A stretch of DNA of 64,000 bases from Berberis thunbergii (GCA_003290165.1 QNQO01000680.1:496001-560000); one strand, 5' to 3'. Positions 43,600-54,688 are shown, numbered from the stretch's first letter. A program made the numbers and translations. The notes: generated from the letters alone by a model not told the origin.

Positions 43600-44640
43600 C
43601 AGAGGCTAAAGTCTTTGGTGTATGCATTAGAAAACTTCTTTGCTGCCGATTATATAATCACATCATCACGAAAGAGGTCTGGCTCATGCTCTTCTTCAGA
43701 AGCTTGACAATTTCCTTGTCTCCTTACTGTCTGTGCAGTTCTTGACCTCTTCCAATGCATCTTTTACCCACATGCATTCTGCTATCACTGCATCCCTGCC
43801 ACGTTTTGCAATCGCTTCTTGAGTTGTCAAGAGAACTTCATTTTCCTTATCGTATCATAGCAGGTGCCTAGCGCCCAGGGGCCTAGGCGGGTGCCTAGGC
43901 GGGCGCCTAGGCGGCACCTAGGCGGTCTTAGGTTTTGTATTATTACTTTAATAATTTATAAAAGTTAAGCATAATACATTATCAATTACATCCAATTTAA
44001 TGCCAGTATACATATGCAAAATTTAAAAACATGAAAAATTACCAATAGTGAACAAAATTTATTAAAACTCAAATGACTGAAGTTGGTCATGATGGGTACT
44101 TTATATAAATTTGAATGTGTACTCTTTTATTTTTCTTCAAATTGCATAAATAACCTCAGTTATATTTGATAAAATCTACATTAGTAAATTGGTACCGACA
44201 GATCATTCGAGAATTCCATTAAGTAATCATCATTTGCTACATTTAGACATATACTGAATAAAAAATAATTAAATAGTTTATTATTAAAAAGTAGGAAATA
44301 AATAAATAAGAACACAATTAGCCATATTAAAATTTTAAAAAAATTAAAAAAAATTTAAATTCATTAAGGCACTTTCAATCTCAGCAAGAGAGACTTTGTC
44401 TGTCCATGCATTCAATTCTTCTTTGGTGAAATCTTTTACATTGTGTTGGACTAATCTTTAACAGCAGCATTTGGTATGGTCTTTCTTCGCACCTGACCTA
44501 TATTGGCAACTAGCATATTGTTGACTTTCCCGACTACATCTTCCTCAATTGAGTTGGGTGCAATTTCATTTAAATGTTGACTTCCCTATTTTTCTCCCAA
44601 CTCCTTGCAATTCGTTTGTGTTACCCGAGCTTCTCTATCA
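43600..44640 (-). pseudogene. Unrecognised charged-protein pseudogene split by a MITE
   Basis: On the minus strand, about 44355-44440 reads VKDFTKEELNAWTDKVSLAE and IESAL. After the MITE, about 43705-43855 reads ENEVLLTTQEAIAKRGRDAV, IAECMWVKDALEEVKNCTD and ETRKLSSF-stop. The two pieces look continuous (helical, charged, coiled-coil-like), with further decayed frames to 44640. I do not recognise the family. Stops, frameshifts and the MITE insertion make it a pseudogene. Confidence 0.5.
43861..44353 (+). mobile_element. hAT-like MITE, CTAGGCGG family, copy 3 (ends lost)
   Basis: 'caggtgcctagcgcccaggg' followed by repeated 'gcctaggcgggtgcctaggcg' and then the AT-rich body of copy 1 in the same orientation. 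Both 'cagtgttctaaaa' termini are missing. It interrupts the pseudogene of 43600-44640. Confidence 0.75.
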
Positions 44641-45484
44641 TAGTTGTTGCCAGATTTCTTATGTTGATGAATGAAGATAATGAATGAATAAACAGTACTA
44701 TATATATGTATCTTCCTTTACCAAAAGTTGCCCCTAAGCCTGTGGTAAGCTTGCACATAGTATTTGTGTTATGTTAACAAGCATGATCACCTCCACACAT
44801 ACATGTCGACGTTTCTTCTTGCAACATTGTAGTTTTCTCAAGTGCCAGATGTTTCAAGTTCTTCATCAGGACTTTCTAATGATCAAAATGTTACTGTTAC
44901 GGTTAGTCGCGTCTTACTTCCTGCAGAATCAAATTGGATAGCCATGATCTCACCTTCTAGTGCAGAGTAAGCTAAACAAATTGAAATATTATGTGCAAGT
45001 GGTCATGTTTTCTTCCTTTTTTATGTTGAATTGCATGGACAATGTATCAAGTTGCTCATTGAGCACCATACAATATAAACAAACTGGAGATTTTAGTGAC
45101 CTCCCTCTTCTATGTCATTATCCAGTCAAGGTAATCTAACATAAAATTCAAGAGTGAACTAAATTAGTGGTCAATGATGAATGTTCCAATAGTATGATAT
45201 ACGTGTTGTGGTTTCAGGCACAATACATGAGCAAGGATCCAGCATACCTAGGATGTGAAAAGAAGGAATGCAAGAAATACGAGGCAGGTGTTTATGTAGT
45301 ATCGACGTGCTCTGGGTCGTTGACATTTCATGTAGTCAACATTAGAACTGATATTGAGTTTGTGTTCTTTGGTGGTGGAATTGGTGCACCTTGCATTTTG
45401 GAACGGTCCATTGCTCTAAATTTTAGCAATCCGTGTGCACCCTTGTATGGCCATCTCTCCAGTACTGATTCTAGCGGAACTTCA

Positions 45485-46029
45485 GTAAGTTAACTAATTA
45501 TGTTCATATGGAATTTTTTTTTATTAGTCAACAATTGCTCCGACGATGTCTATATCATGTTTCCTTAAGTTCCTACTAAATACAAATTTAGCAAGGACGC
45601 ATTAATATCATACTATGTGATAATTACAACTGATTCTAAAAAAATCACTTGCTCTTAATGGACTATGTCTTATCTTTACTCCTTTAAGACATTCCTAGGT
45701 TTTATCCATGTTGCTTGTAAACATTTTACGTTTTCAAGAGAATTTTTGTTTCTGTCACAGTGTTAAATAAAAAAACATAGTACGACAATGGAATACCATA
45801 TAATATTAGTAATTGTGCCAACCTCATACCTTATCGAAATGAAGTAATGAACCAGAATGGGAGACATCTATATTGGATATCTATATTGGAAAAGCTTAGT
45901 CCCACGGTAGTTTCATTGATTCTGCCTTCATGGCCTCTACTGATTCTGCCTTCTCTTCCTCCTAATACACCTGAAGCCATCGACATTTTAGTTACCCATC
46001 ATGGAGAAGGAACCACCCACCTTAGTTTG
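45485..46029 (+). other. Intron remnant left of the inserted elements
   Basis: The donor 'gtaagt' at 45485 opens the intron. The 61-codon frame at 45847-46032 is not supported. 'atctatattggatatctatattgg' is a small local duplication. Confidence 0.5.
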
Positions 46030-46437
46030 TGATGCAGGAGGGTTCCTGGGGTTCCTAATTTAAGTTTCTAGGGTTCCTAATTTGGGTTTTTAGGGTTCGT
46101 AATTTAGGTTTTTTGGTTCCTAATTTGCTCTTTCAATTTAATTAAGAGTCTTTTTAGTTTTCTTTTAAGATTAAGCTTTATCTTTTCTTTTAGGAATAGA
46201 CTGCTTGTTATTTTAGTATTTGATTCTAATTTTTCTTTTAGGAATAGGAAGTTTTCTTTTAGGATTAGACTTTACTTTTTTTTTAGGAATAGACTGCTTG
46301 TTATTTAGTATTTGGTTCTAATTTTTTTCTTTTAGGAATAGGCTGTTTATTATTCAAGTTATTTGAGCACTATAAATAGAGTTCTTCCTCAATATTGTAA
46401 GAGACCTTTTGATTTGCATAATTTTAATTGACATTAG
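46030..46437 (+). repeat. Left LTR (3' truncated)
   Basis: Shares 'tgatgcaggagggtt', repeated 'agggttcctaatttgg', 'ttttaggaatagactgcttg' and 'cactataaatagagttcttcc' (TATA-like) with the right LTR. It lacks the segment matching 48221-48320. Confidence 0.85.
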
Positions 46438-46976
46438 CAGGATTTCGGTAATCGTGAGATGGAAGATCACGATTCTGATTTCAGTTTCGAAAACTTGTAT
46501 CACTATTGTACTCGACTCTGGGAGCACAGCAATCGAGAGGATCGTCATGGAAACCTCGAATTCATAGTGGATCTACCCGAGTTTTTTGGTACGTTACAGG
46601 CTGAAGGATTCATCGATTAGTTGCATAAAGTAGAACATATTTTTGAGTATAAGGAAGTCCCAGATCATGTCAGGTGAAATTGGTTGCCAAAAAACTCAAA
46701 GGCAAAGCATCTGCGTGGTAGGAGCAGTTGAAGCGAGCACGAGACAGGCAGGGCAAGGCCAAGATCACTGATTGGGAGAAGATGAAGGGTCACTTCCTTT
46801 CTTTCGGCTACACTCAACCCTTATTTCGGGGTCTTCACACATTGATGACTGTTTCTGAAGCATACCAGCATGCGCTTGCTGTGAAAAACAACAGAGCAGG
46901 AGGCTAATAATCAGCAGTGATCAAAGCGGTTGGCCAGTTCACCCTCAAGAATTCCGTCCTGCTCAGCAGCCACCAT
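46438..46976 (+). pseudogene. Degraded gypsy gag
   Basis: Pieces read FIVDLPEFFGTLQAEGFID, a stop, then KVEHIFEYKEVPDH and, in another frame, KLVAKKLKGKASAW and GKAKITDWEKMKGHFLSFGY: the Ty3/gypsy gag (retrotrans_gag) pattern. Several stops and frameshifts, including TAG at 46974-46976 that separates it from the chimeric ORF. Capsid function is lost. Confidence 0.8.
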
Positions 46977-47845
46977 AGGGTAATTCTAACTCAAATATTA
47001 GATGTTTTAGATGTGGTGAACAGGGACATAGAGCGATTGAGTGTAGAAAGCCTGTTAATCAGAAGGGTAACAATCTGCTGATTGAGGAAGACGTGGCAGA
47101 CGAAATTGAAGAGCATGGAGAGCCTGTGTATGACACTGATGAAGAGTTGGATATTGTTAATGCAGATGGTTTGCAGAATGAGGATGTTGGAGTTGTTCTT
47201 GAAGACGGTGAAGTACACGAAGAAACTGATGGGGAAGGAGGTTGGGACCTTGAGGACTTGGAGATGCCCGGAGGTTGGGACCTTGAGGACTTGGAGATGC
47301 ACAACCAGGATCAAAATCCCATAGAAACCAATATAGAGCTCCCAATTCTCGAAGCAAGATCTATAGAAGAAGCTTTGAGGCAAGTGGGGACAGATTTTAA
47401 GTATTATTATGCTCATACATGGTTCAGACAGATGAATAAATTCATTCCTTATGTCAATATGGATGGGCACGTGAATGCCCTTTACTCCACCCCATCGATA
47501 TATACTGATGCAAAGCATGCAGTAAATGAGACATGGTCATTTCACACTGATGACTTCTTCCCATATGCAGCCCGTACAAATGCGTACTGGCCAGGTTATT
47601 TCACCAATAGGCTAGCCATCAAGCGATATGTTAGGATGATGAGTGGTTACTATTTGGCAGTAGACATGAATCCAGATTTTCCAGCGGATGTGCAATTGCT
47701 AGCAGAGTTTTCTGACCTGATACTAGAGGATCTTCATCATGGGCTGTCGCCAGAGGATTCCGATGAAGTTGTTATGAACTCGAGGACGATTTCTTTCCAA
47801 CCCGGGGCGACTGATGCAGGAGGGTTTCTAGGGTTCCTAATTTGA
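46977..47845 (+). CDS. Chimeric ORF: zinc knuckle + alpha-COP-like + GH38 alpha-mannosidase-like
   Basis: Open from the TAG at 46974 to a stop inside the right LTR. In order: a CCHC zinc knuckle CFRCGEQGHRAIEC (about 47006-47047) with the usual gypsy tail GNNLLIEEDV; about 47138-47269 an acidic stretch EELDIVNADGLQNEDV... GGWDLEDLEMP, as in plant coatomer alpha subunit; a 33 bp in-frame duplication (47237-47269/47270-47302); 47384-47662 GTDFKYYYAHTWFRQMNKFI, YSTPSIYTDAKHAVNE, YWPGYFTNRLAIKRYVRMMS, as in plant GH38 alpha-mannosidases; then FPADVQLLAEFSDLILEDL, the linker before gypsy RT; then the pol C-terminus SRTISFQPGATDAGG. There is no ATG near the start. The GH38 piece lacks the catalytic Asp region, so enzyme activity is not expected. 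The frame has stayed open for about 290 codons. Confidence 0.75.
47237..47302 (+). repeat. 33 bp in-frame tandem duplication
   Basis: Two copies of 'ggaggttgggaccttgagga' plus 'cttggagatgc(c/a)c', encoding GGWDLEDLEMP and GGWDLEDLEMH. It lies at the end of the alpha-COP-like segment and differs by one or two bases. Confidence 0.95.
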
Positions 47846-48320
47846 ATTTCTAGGGTTTTTAATTTGGGTTTCTAGAGTTCCTAATTTAGGTTTTTTGGGT
47901 TCGTAATTTGCTCTTTCAATTTAATTAGGAGTCTTTTTAGCTTCCTTTTAGGATTAAGTTTTACTTTTCTTTTAGGAATAGACTGCTTGTTGTTTTAGTA
48001 ATTGATTCTAATTTTTCTTTTAGGAATAGGCAGTTTCCTTTTAGGATTAGACTTTACTTTTTCTTTTAGGAATAGACTGCTTGTTATTTTAGTATTTGAT
48101 TCTATTTTTTTTTTTTAAGAATAGACTACTTATTATTCAAGTTATTTGAACACTATAAATAGAGTTCTTCCTCAATATTGTAAGAGACCTTTTGATTTGC
48201 ATAATTTTAATTGACATTAGAGATAATTCTCTGTGTTTTTGGCGATTCTTTTGTATTCTTCCTTGTGAATTATCTATTAGAACTAGCATACAAGATAATC
48301 GCTATTTCTGCCCGACGTCA
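47812..48320 (+). repeat. Right LTR (complete)
   Basis: 509 bp, TGATGCAGG...CGACGTCA. Includes the 3' part lost from the left LTR ('gcgattcttttgtattcttcc', 'cgctatttctgcccgacgtc'). 'cacccggggcgac'-like purine/G-rich DNA precedes it. Confidence 0.8.
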
Positions 48321-48394
48321 ATTTGTCATTTCTCTAGCCATAAAATATACTGGGCCTCAAGCTCCTTCCTCTTTGCTGCGCAGCAACTCCTGTC

Positions 48395-49800
48395 TTCTAA
48401 CTGGCCTGGGTCGAGCGCTTGGGAGACTACCTCGACCCTCCTGGGCACGTGCGCCTGGGAGGGTCGAGGGCACATGCGGCTCATTTGGAGGCAAAATCAG
48501 CAAGTCTTAATATTTTCATTTTCACTTTTGGTTTTTGGCTCCAAACAAGAAACCAGAGCTCTCCTCCTCCTCACTGCCCAGATTTCCATCGCACAACAGA
48601 AACTCCCTCCCCACCCTCTGCTCATCGTCGAATCCACTGAATCAAGAAAAAAGAAGAAGCTCCCCATCGCACATTCCCTCGAAGAAGAAGTCCCCATTCG
48701 AAAAGCTTCAATCCATCTCTCAACACTACAAAGGTAAGTCCCTCTTTGATTTATTGTTGATTTCTTCTTGTGGGTTTCTAGATCTAGGGTTTCTACTGAT
48801 TTTTCGTGTTGATTTCAAAGGGTGGGGTTCTAGATCTAGATCTAGGGTTCCTGGTTTTTACTCCTTTGAGAAACAAAAACTGTTTTGAAATGCACCAAAA
48901 ATTTTTACTCCTTTGATTTTTCTACTCATCTTGATGTCGAAATAGAAAAAGAAAATATTTCGAAATTGGAAGGATGGGTTTGGGTTTTGAGTTCATTCAT
49001 CACTCCCACTGAAAACCTAGTGACAATGGGGTCTTCTTCTTTGCACTGATAATGTGGGTCTGGGTATTCTTTGATTAGTTGAAAGGTTGCAACTTTACTA
49101 AAAATAGGTGTGGATTCGAACTCATTTTATATATCTGTTGAATGGGGTTCAGGGTTTGGTGCATTTTGTGGGTTGAATTTGTTGAATTTGTATCTTAAAG
49201 ATTCCAACTTTATTATAAACAGTCATAGGTTCAAGTCCATGTTGTAGTTTTTTTGTAATTGTTGAATGGGTTCTCGTTTTGATGCCTTTTGTTGCTTGAA
49301 TTTTCTAAATTTATAGATGAGCTCATAATTTGTGTATATGAGTTGTAATCAAGTATGTGTTCAGTGAGGTTGATTTTAATAGCATCGGTTATTCTACCAT
49401 TCTTTTAATAGCATTCAATTTGTAGGTGGAAGTAGCCTTGTTAATGGGGTAATCAAATGGAGTATCCCATGTGAAAATCATTTACCAAGGCACTAGAATA
49501 TGCTTCTCTTTACCATCCCCAAGGTACATGAATATAAATTGTTGTTAAACTTCAGATTCTACTAAAAGGCACCATTTGAGATTGTTGTCGCTCCAAGAGT
49601 AAGGTGACATCTAGATTTTTTTTTTATAATTTTTTTTATTTTTTTTACGTACTATATATATGTGGATCAATGGCTCTATTGGTTTTTTGATGCATGCATG
49701 TCAAATTTGACATGAAGAAGAAATTCTTAATGTCATTTGTTGATTTCATGTATTGTTTTTATGGCTAAGGCACCACAACAGAAGATCTGGGTTTCGCCAC
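48395..49800 (+). repeat. MULE left TIR with leader exon and intron donor
   Basis: About 1.4 kb. From the outer end: GC-rich 'ctcgaccctcctgggcacgt', a C/T-rich leader, and at 48734 a strong donor in 'ctacaaaggtaagtcc', implying a 5' UTR exon in the TIR and a leader intron running to the transposase start. It ends at 'gatctgggtttcgccac'. Confidence 0.85.
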
Positions 49801-50598
49801 ATTTATCTTGAAATCATAGCTGGAACAGACATTGCATATGAGAGTGTTTAAAGTTTAGTGAAATGTCATAAGACTTGAGAAACTATTGGTTTTTGTGTCC
49901 TAACATCAAAGTCTTGATTTATTGGAAGTATTATGTTAGAACACAAATTTAATTATTGCTTGTGATAGAAATTTAAAAATTCATTAGTGCTAAGTGCACA
50001 TGATGTAGTGGTAGCGGTCAGTGGAATGGTGGGATGACCATAATTTAAAAAAATGCATCCTTTATCGAATTTTTTATCGTATGTAGGAGAGGTTTAACTG
50101 CTGTTTGTGACCTTAAGAAGCCTGAATTGGTTCTCATAGTTCCCAAATCGGCTTTGACTACAACAGAGAGTCTCACATCCAAGGATCATAAGCTCGCTTG
50201 TTGCGTTAGAAGACAAACACATCTCTCGTCTATTCAAGTAAATTGAAATTTTCTCTAAATTTTTTAATGGGGGTTTGTCAGTTATGCTAATTAATGTTTG
50301 AACCAAAGTTTGCTAATTAATTTTGTTAATGACCTCCCTTTTTTAGATCTCATTTGATTTCCATGTGAATTGTTAATGCGGTCGGTTTGTTTCTAAACGA
50401 TACATTGTCATTAGCTTGTATTGTATAGTACTTCTATTGTAGTCTATTTGGCAGGAACTACATGTATAACAACTCTGGTGGATCCTTAGTTGCAACATAG
50501 TTCCCCAAAATAGACTATGGAAGGTAAATATTACTAGGGCTATTAGTTGTGCATTTATGTTTTAACAATTGTTGTAAGTTATAACACATATTTCAGGA
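49801..50598 (+). other. MULE leader intron and possible extra 5' UTR exon
   Basis: A candidate internal leader exon, about 50455-50524, is framed by 'tttggcag' and 'gaaggtaaat'. Otherwise AT-rich and non-coding. Confidence 0.45.
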
Positions 50599-53139
50599 AT
50601 GGATAGTGTAGAAGATAATGAATTGATGGAAAATGAAGAAAATTTAGAAGAGATAATGGATCCTACAGAAGGGATGCAGTTCAGCAGCATTAATCAGTAC
50701 CAACGATATTATCATGATTATGGTAATAAAATAGGATTTCCAGTGAAAATAACGAATACGGAAAAAGATGAAAATGAAAAATCTATATTCATTACGCTTG
50801 CATATGGTCGGTCTAGGCAGCATAAAAGTCAATCAAAAAATGTTGTAAAAAAATGGGGTACAGCTAAATGTGGATGTTTGGCTAAAATTAGAGGTAAAAT
50901 ACGCTCTGATGGAACTGTGTCAGTGACAAGAGTAACACTCGATCACAATCATGAATTGAGCCCTGGAAAATCAAGATTTTATCCGAAAAATAGAATTATG
51001 AGCTCGTAGGTGAAGAAGAAGCTGGATTATAATGATAGGGTGGGTATTAGGCTAAATAAGAGTTTTTCTTCATGTGTGGTTGAAGCTGGTGGTCATGATA
51101 TTTTGCCTTTTTCTCAGAAAGATTGTTACAATTATCTGGATAGAATGAGGAGGTTGAGGCTTGGGGAGGGGGATGCGGAGGCCATTCATAACTACTTCCA
51201 AAAAATGCAAGCTAACAATGCTGGTTTCTTTTATATGTTGGATTTGGACAATAAAGGTAGATTGAGAAATGTCTTTTGGGCTGATGCATGGAGCATAGCA
51301 GCTTACAAGGAGTTTGGAAATGTTGTTACCTTTGACACTACATACTTAACAAATAAGTATGAGATGCCATTTGCTCCTTTTGTTGGGGTGAACCATCACG
51401 GTCAGTCAATTCTTTTGGGATGTGGATTGATATGTGGTGAGACCATCGAAGACTTTGTTTGGCTTTTCCAAACTTGGCTTGTGTGTATGAATGGCAATGC
51501 TTCGACGGCTATAATCACTGATCAAGATAGGGCAATGAAGAGGGCTGTTGAAATTGTATTTCCCAACACACGAGACAGATGGTGCTTGTGGCATATTATG
51601 AAGAAGTTGCCTGAAAAGTTGTCCGGTTGCAATCAATATGTGGCAATAAAGTTTGCAATGCAAAGAGCAGTTTTCGATTCCTTGTCTCATGAAGAGTTTG
51701 AAGTAAATTGGCATGGTTTCATTGAGAAATATTGTCTGCAAGAAAATGATTGGTTGAAAGGATTATATCTTGAAAGAATGCGTTGGGTGCCAACATATCA
51801 AATATCTACTTTTTGGGCGGGGATGTCTTCAACTCAAAGGAGTGAAAGCATGAATGTTTTTTTGATGGTTATGTAAATTCGAAAACCACTTTGAAGCAAT
51901 TCGTTGAACAATATGAGAATGCACTACGAAGTAAGGTTCAAAAGGAAACTGAAGAGGACTTTAAATCGTGTAACCGACAGATCCCTTGCATTACTCTTTA
52001 TGCAATAGGGATAATTTTTCAAACTGCCTATAGTACAAAAAAATTTAAGGAGTTCCAAGAAGATATAGCAGGGAATATATGTTGTACAATTCGTAGTGAA
52101 GTTATAGATGAGAGTGTCTTTGAGGTATACACTGTTAGACAAGACTTGGTGATAAGAGATAGACGACGTTCAGTCAATTATATAGTATATTTTAACGTTG
52201 TCGACTTCAATATCAAGTATAATTGCCAATTGTTTGAGTTCAAGGGGATCTTATGCAGACATGTATTGAAAGCGACATTCATGCTGTACCAGATAAATAT
52301 GTTCTTCGGAGGTGGAGCAAAGATGTGAAGAGGGCTCATACGAAGGTTAAGATTGTTTATTCAGATTGGGGAATGAAGCCTGAAAATCAAAGGTTTGACA
52401 AGATGTGCAGTCACTTCTATGAAATGGCCGACTACGCCGCTGAGGATGAAAATAAGACATGCCAAGTTCATGAATGGATCACTTTGAAAATGGAGCAACT
52501 CAAAACTGATGATGGTGATGATGGTGTTGATTCACATGGGTTTTTGGAAATTGGCTCCAATACTACTAGTTTTGGGATGCAATCCTACATTCATAGTCCA
52601 TTACCGGTTCGTAGCAAAGGCCGACGCTCTAATTCAAAGATGCAATCCACAGTTGAAAAAATATATAACAGAAAAAAAAAAACAAATAAAGATCAGACCC
52701 TTGAGAAGAATGTGGTATGTTTTGCAATATGTGTTTTAGGAATATTTAATTTTTTAAGTCTAGAATATAAAATTTTATGTACACGTCATTTGTAGGGTTG
52801 TTCCCAGATTGGAATTGAAGGGTCAGAATATTTGACACCTCATTCATTAAATCCAAATACACAGGTTTGTTTTTAATATATTTACTGACGCGTACTATCA
52901 CTTATGATTGTTCACTTATGATTTGTAGTTGTCAACTTGAAGGATGAAACAATGGGGTCACAATCTGGTATTCCAATCTCAGGAATGGATCAATATTTTT
53001 CGTTGATGCCACAGGTATATAAACCAAGGGGTCGCACTATTTCTTAGTACTGTTGTTATTTTTGCAGTGCAATTATTTATAGTTTATTTATTTATTTTTG
53101 CAGCCACCACCTTCAAACAATGACTATAGGTGGTTGTGA
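50599..53139 (+). pseudogene. FAR1-related MULE transposase (degraded)
   Basis: The acceptor 'ttcag' then GAATGG gives an ATG at 50599. The N-terminus is a FAR1-type zinc-binding domain (GMQFSSINQYQRYYHDYGNK, WGTAKCGCLAKIRGK, TRVTLDHNHELSPGKSR). After an in-frame TAG (51007-51009) comes the MULE transposase core: FWADAWSIAAYKEFGNVVTF, DTTYLTNKYEMPFAPFVGVN, IITDQDRAMKRAV, RWCLWHIMKKLPEKL, STQRSESMN. A frameshift at about 51865 (T7 run) leads to the SWIM region CQLFEFKGILCRHVLKA, with the first SWIM Cys not evident. A second shift near 52280 leads to VPDKYVLRRWSKDVK. Small 3' exons are likely at about 52797-52862, 52941-53012 and 53101-53139 (PPPSNNDYRWL-stop). The family cuts and pastes DNA in the nucleus. 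At least three lesions make this copy inactive. Confidence 0.88.
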
Positions 53140-54322
53140 ATTGAAAATGTTGCAGATTAGTGGCAGTCATTGTAAGTTTATTAGTGGCAGTCAACTTAAA
53201 TATATACTTAAACCTGACATAAACATTCCCTAAAGGGCTAGTTTCATCATTCTATAAACAATCAGAAAGAACTAAGAGGTTGTGTCAGGACTCATTTTTT
53301 TGCTTCTTCTATGATATATATAGGGGGTCAAACTTCTTGAACACTGAGCATCTGGAATAGTTTCATCATTGACATACCTCAATTCTGAGATTCATTTCAT
53401 TCCAATAATTCTCTGGTTTTGAAAAACAGAACTTTTACTGATTTGCCTTGTTTATTTTTGTTTGAAGGATATCCAACTGAAAATTCTGCATCACTGATGC
53501 TGCTTCTGAGTTGCTGAAAATGCTGTTGGATATGTCATAAATGGAACCCAAGGATGGATCTGTGAAGATGCTGCAGCACTGATGCTTGTTTGCTGAAAAT
53601 GTTGTTGGATCTGTGATGATGTCTTCTTGCAAAGTCGGTATAGACATATTTGAGTCTATTTATGTGTTTATGGTTTGTTGAATGATGGAATTTAGGTATG
53701 TCTGACTTTGTTGATGTTACAATGGATAAATGAAACTTTAGTCATTATATATGTGTTTATAGTTTCAGATTGAGAAATCTGGGATGTAGCATTTCGTGAA
53801 GTTGAGAAATCAGGTTGAGAAATCAGATTGCAACTATAATCTGGGATGTAGCATTTCATGAAGTTGGAAATCAGGCTGTTATTGTGCTCTATTAGTTGCA
53901 AAAAACAAGTGTGAACTGTACTGCTCTACAGGATGGAAGCACCTAACATAATGGAAGCATTACAATTCAGATAAATAGTGTCCAATTTTATCTGAAGGAA
54001 TGGATGATAAATAGTGTACAATTCAATATGCCTCTGATAAGATCAACTGGCAGAATGGAAGCATTACAATTCGGTAAATACTTCAGAGTGTCCCCCTATT
54101 ATTTTCTGCAAAAAATGAGATGCAACTAGTATGATCTGGTGGCATAAACAAGCAAGACAACAAACCACACAAAACAAGCGCATTCTGGTAAGACCCTTTC
54201 ATTCACACGTAATTTCATCAAACACCTTTTCATTCAAAACCAAATAACACAAAACAAAATGAACAAAGAAAAGCTGAGTTCCATCATAACTTTATGTACA
54301 TATTACATCACACATCTTTACA
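53140..54322. other. Intergenic region between convergent MULE genes
   Basis: 3' UTR-like AT-rich DNA with internal near-repeats: 'gttgagaaatcaggttgagaaatcag' and 'ctgggatgtagcatttcgtgaagttg' (53780 and 53844), 'gatgctgcagcactgatgctt'-like copies (53500-53590). No coding sequence recognised. Confidence 0.5.
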
Positions 54323-54688
54323 TCATTCGATCAAGAACTTAAGAATTAATAGTACAATTAAAATAATAATTACTATTATCAAAGTGTTGATTAAGTCCCT
54401 CATCAAAGCCCAAGGATCATTGTTCCCTTGGGTGTCATTTCTTTGATCATTGACTTGAGCGGCTTGATCGTTAACTTTGACATCTTCGTTGTTGTTTAAT
54501 TCTTTCCGGTTTTCTCTCGCCACTTCTGAGCAAACCCCCATCTCGTATGATCTTTCAGCTTCGGCAACTGACATAAACCCCTTATAAACAACACCGCGGT
54601 ACCCTGATACCGCAGATAAACATGTTGGCCAATCCAGATATACTCTGGGTCTACGACCACGATAAACGACATATGCTCTGAATGCCAT
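54323..54688 (-). CDS. MULE second gene: RNase H1 N-terminal-like (hybrid-binding) protein with C-terminal TM
   Basis: 121 residues from the ATG at 54688, which follows an acceptor 'aaatgcag' then GAATGG. Residues 1-45, MAFRAYVVYRGRRPRVYLDW then CLSAVSGYRGVVYKGFMSVA EA, match the RNase H1 N-terminal/Cauli_VI fold: YVV..GR..GVY..W..C...V.G...A.YKGF.S..EA. This domain binds RNA:DNA hybrids or dsRNA in eukaryotic RNase H1. A hydrophilic Asn/Gln/Asp linker follows, then a 20-residue Ile/Leu/Val-rich helix (LINTLIIVIIILIVLLILKF) likely to be a membrane anchor. There is no RNase H catalytic domain. It is intact, unlike the transposase, and transcribed toward it from the right TIR. The position is that of mudrB in MuDR, but the protein is unrelated by eye. 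Its role is unknown. Confidence 0.75.
   Translation of the reverse strand: MAFRAYVVYRGRRPRVYLDWPTCLSAVSGYRGVVYKGFMSVAEAERSYEMGVCSEVARENRKELNNNEDVKVNDQAAQVNDQRNDTQGNNDPWALMRDLINTLIIVIIILIVLLILKFLIE

Larger units (their letters stand above)
46030..48320 (+). mobile_element. Gypsy-derived LTR element with captured host coding sequence
   Basis: Direct LTRs (46030-46437 and 47812-48320) flank an interior of gag remnants and a chimeric ORF. Flanking pentamers are 'gtttg' (46025-46029) and 'atttg' (48321-48325), 4 of 5 matching. The left LTR ends early: 'ttgacattag' joins directly to 'caggatttcggtaatcg', so a deletion has removed its last ~100 bp and the PBS. The ORF joins a zinc knuckle to alpha-COP-like and GH38-mannosidase-like segments and short pol scraps. 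RT, RNase H and integrase cores are absent. It sits in an intron of the phosphatase pseudogene, same orientation. Confidence 0.85.

Noticed and set aside
54323..54688. Pararetrovirus (caulimovirus) fragment
   Set aside because: The domain is shared with cellular RNase H1 N-termini, and nothing else viral (movement, coat or RT) lies nearby. The gene is within MULE TIRs.
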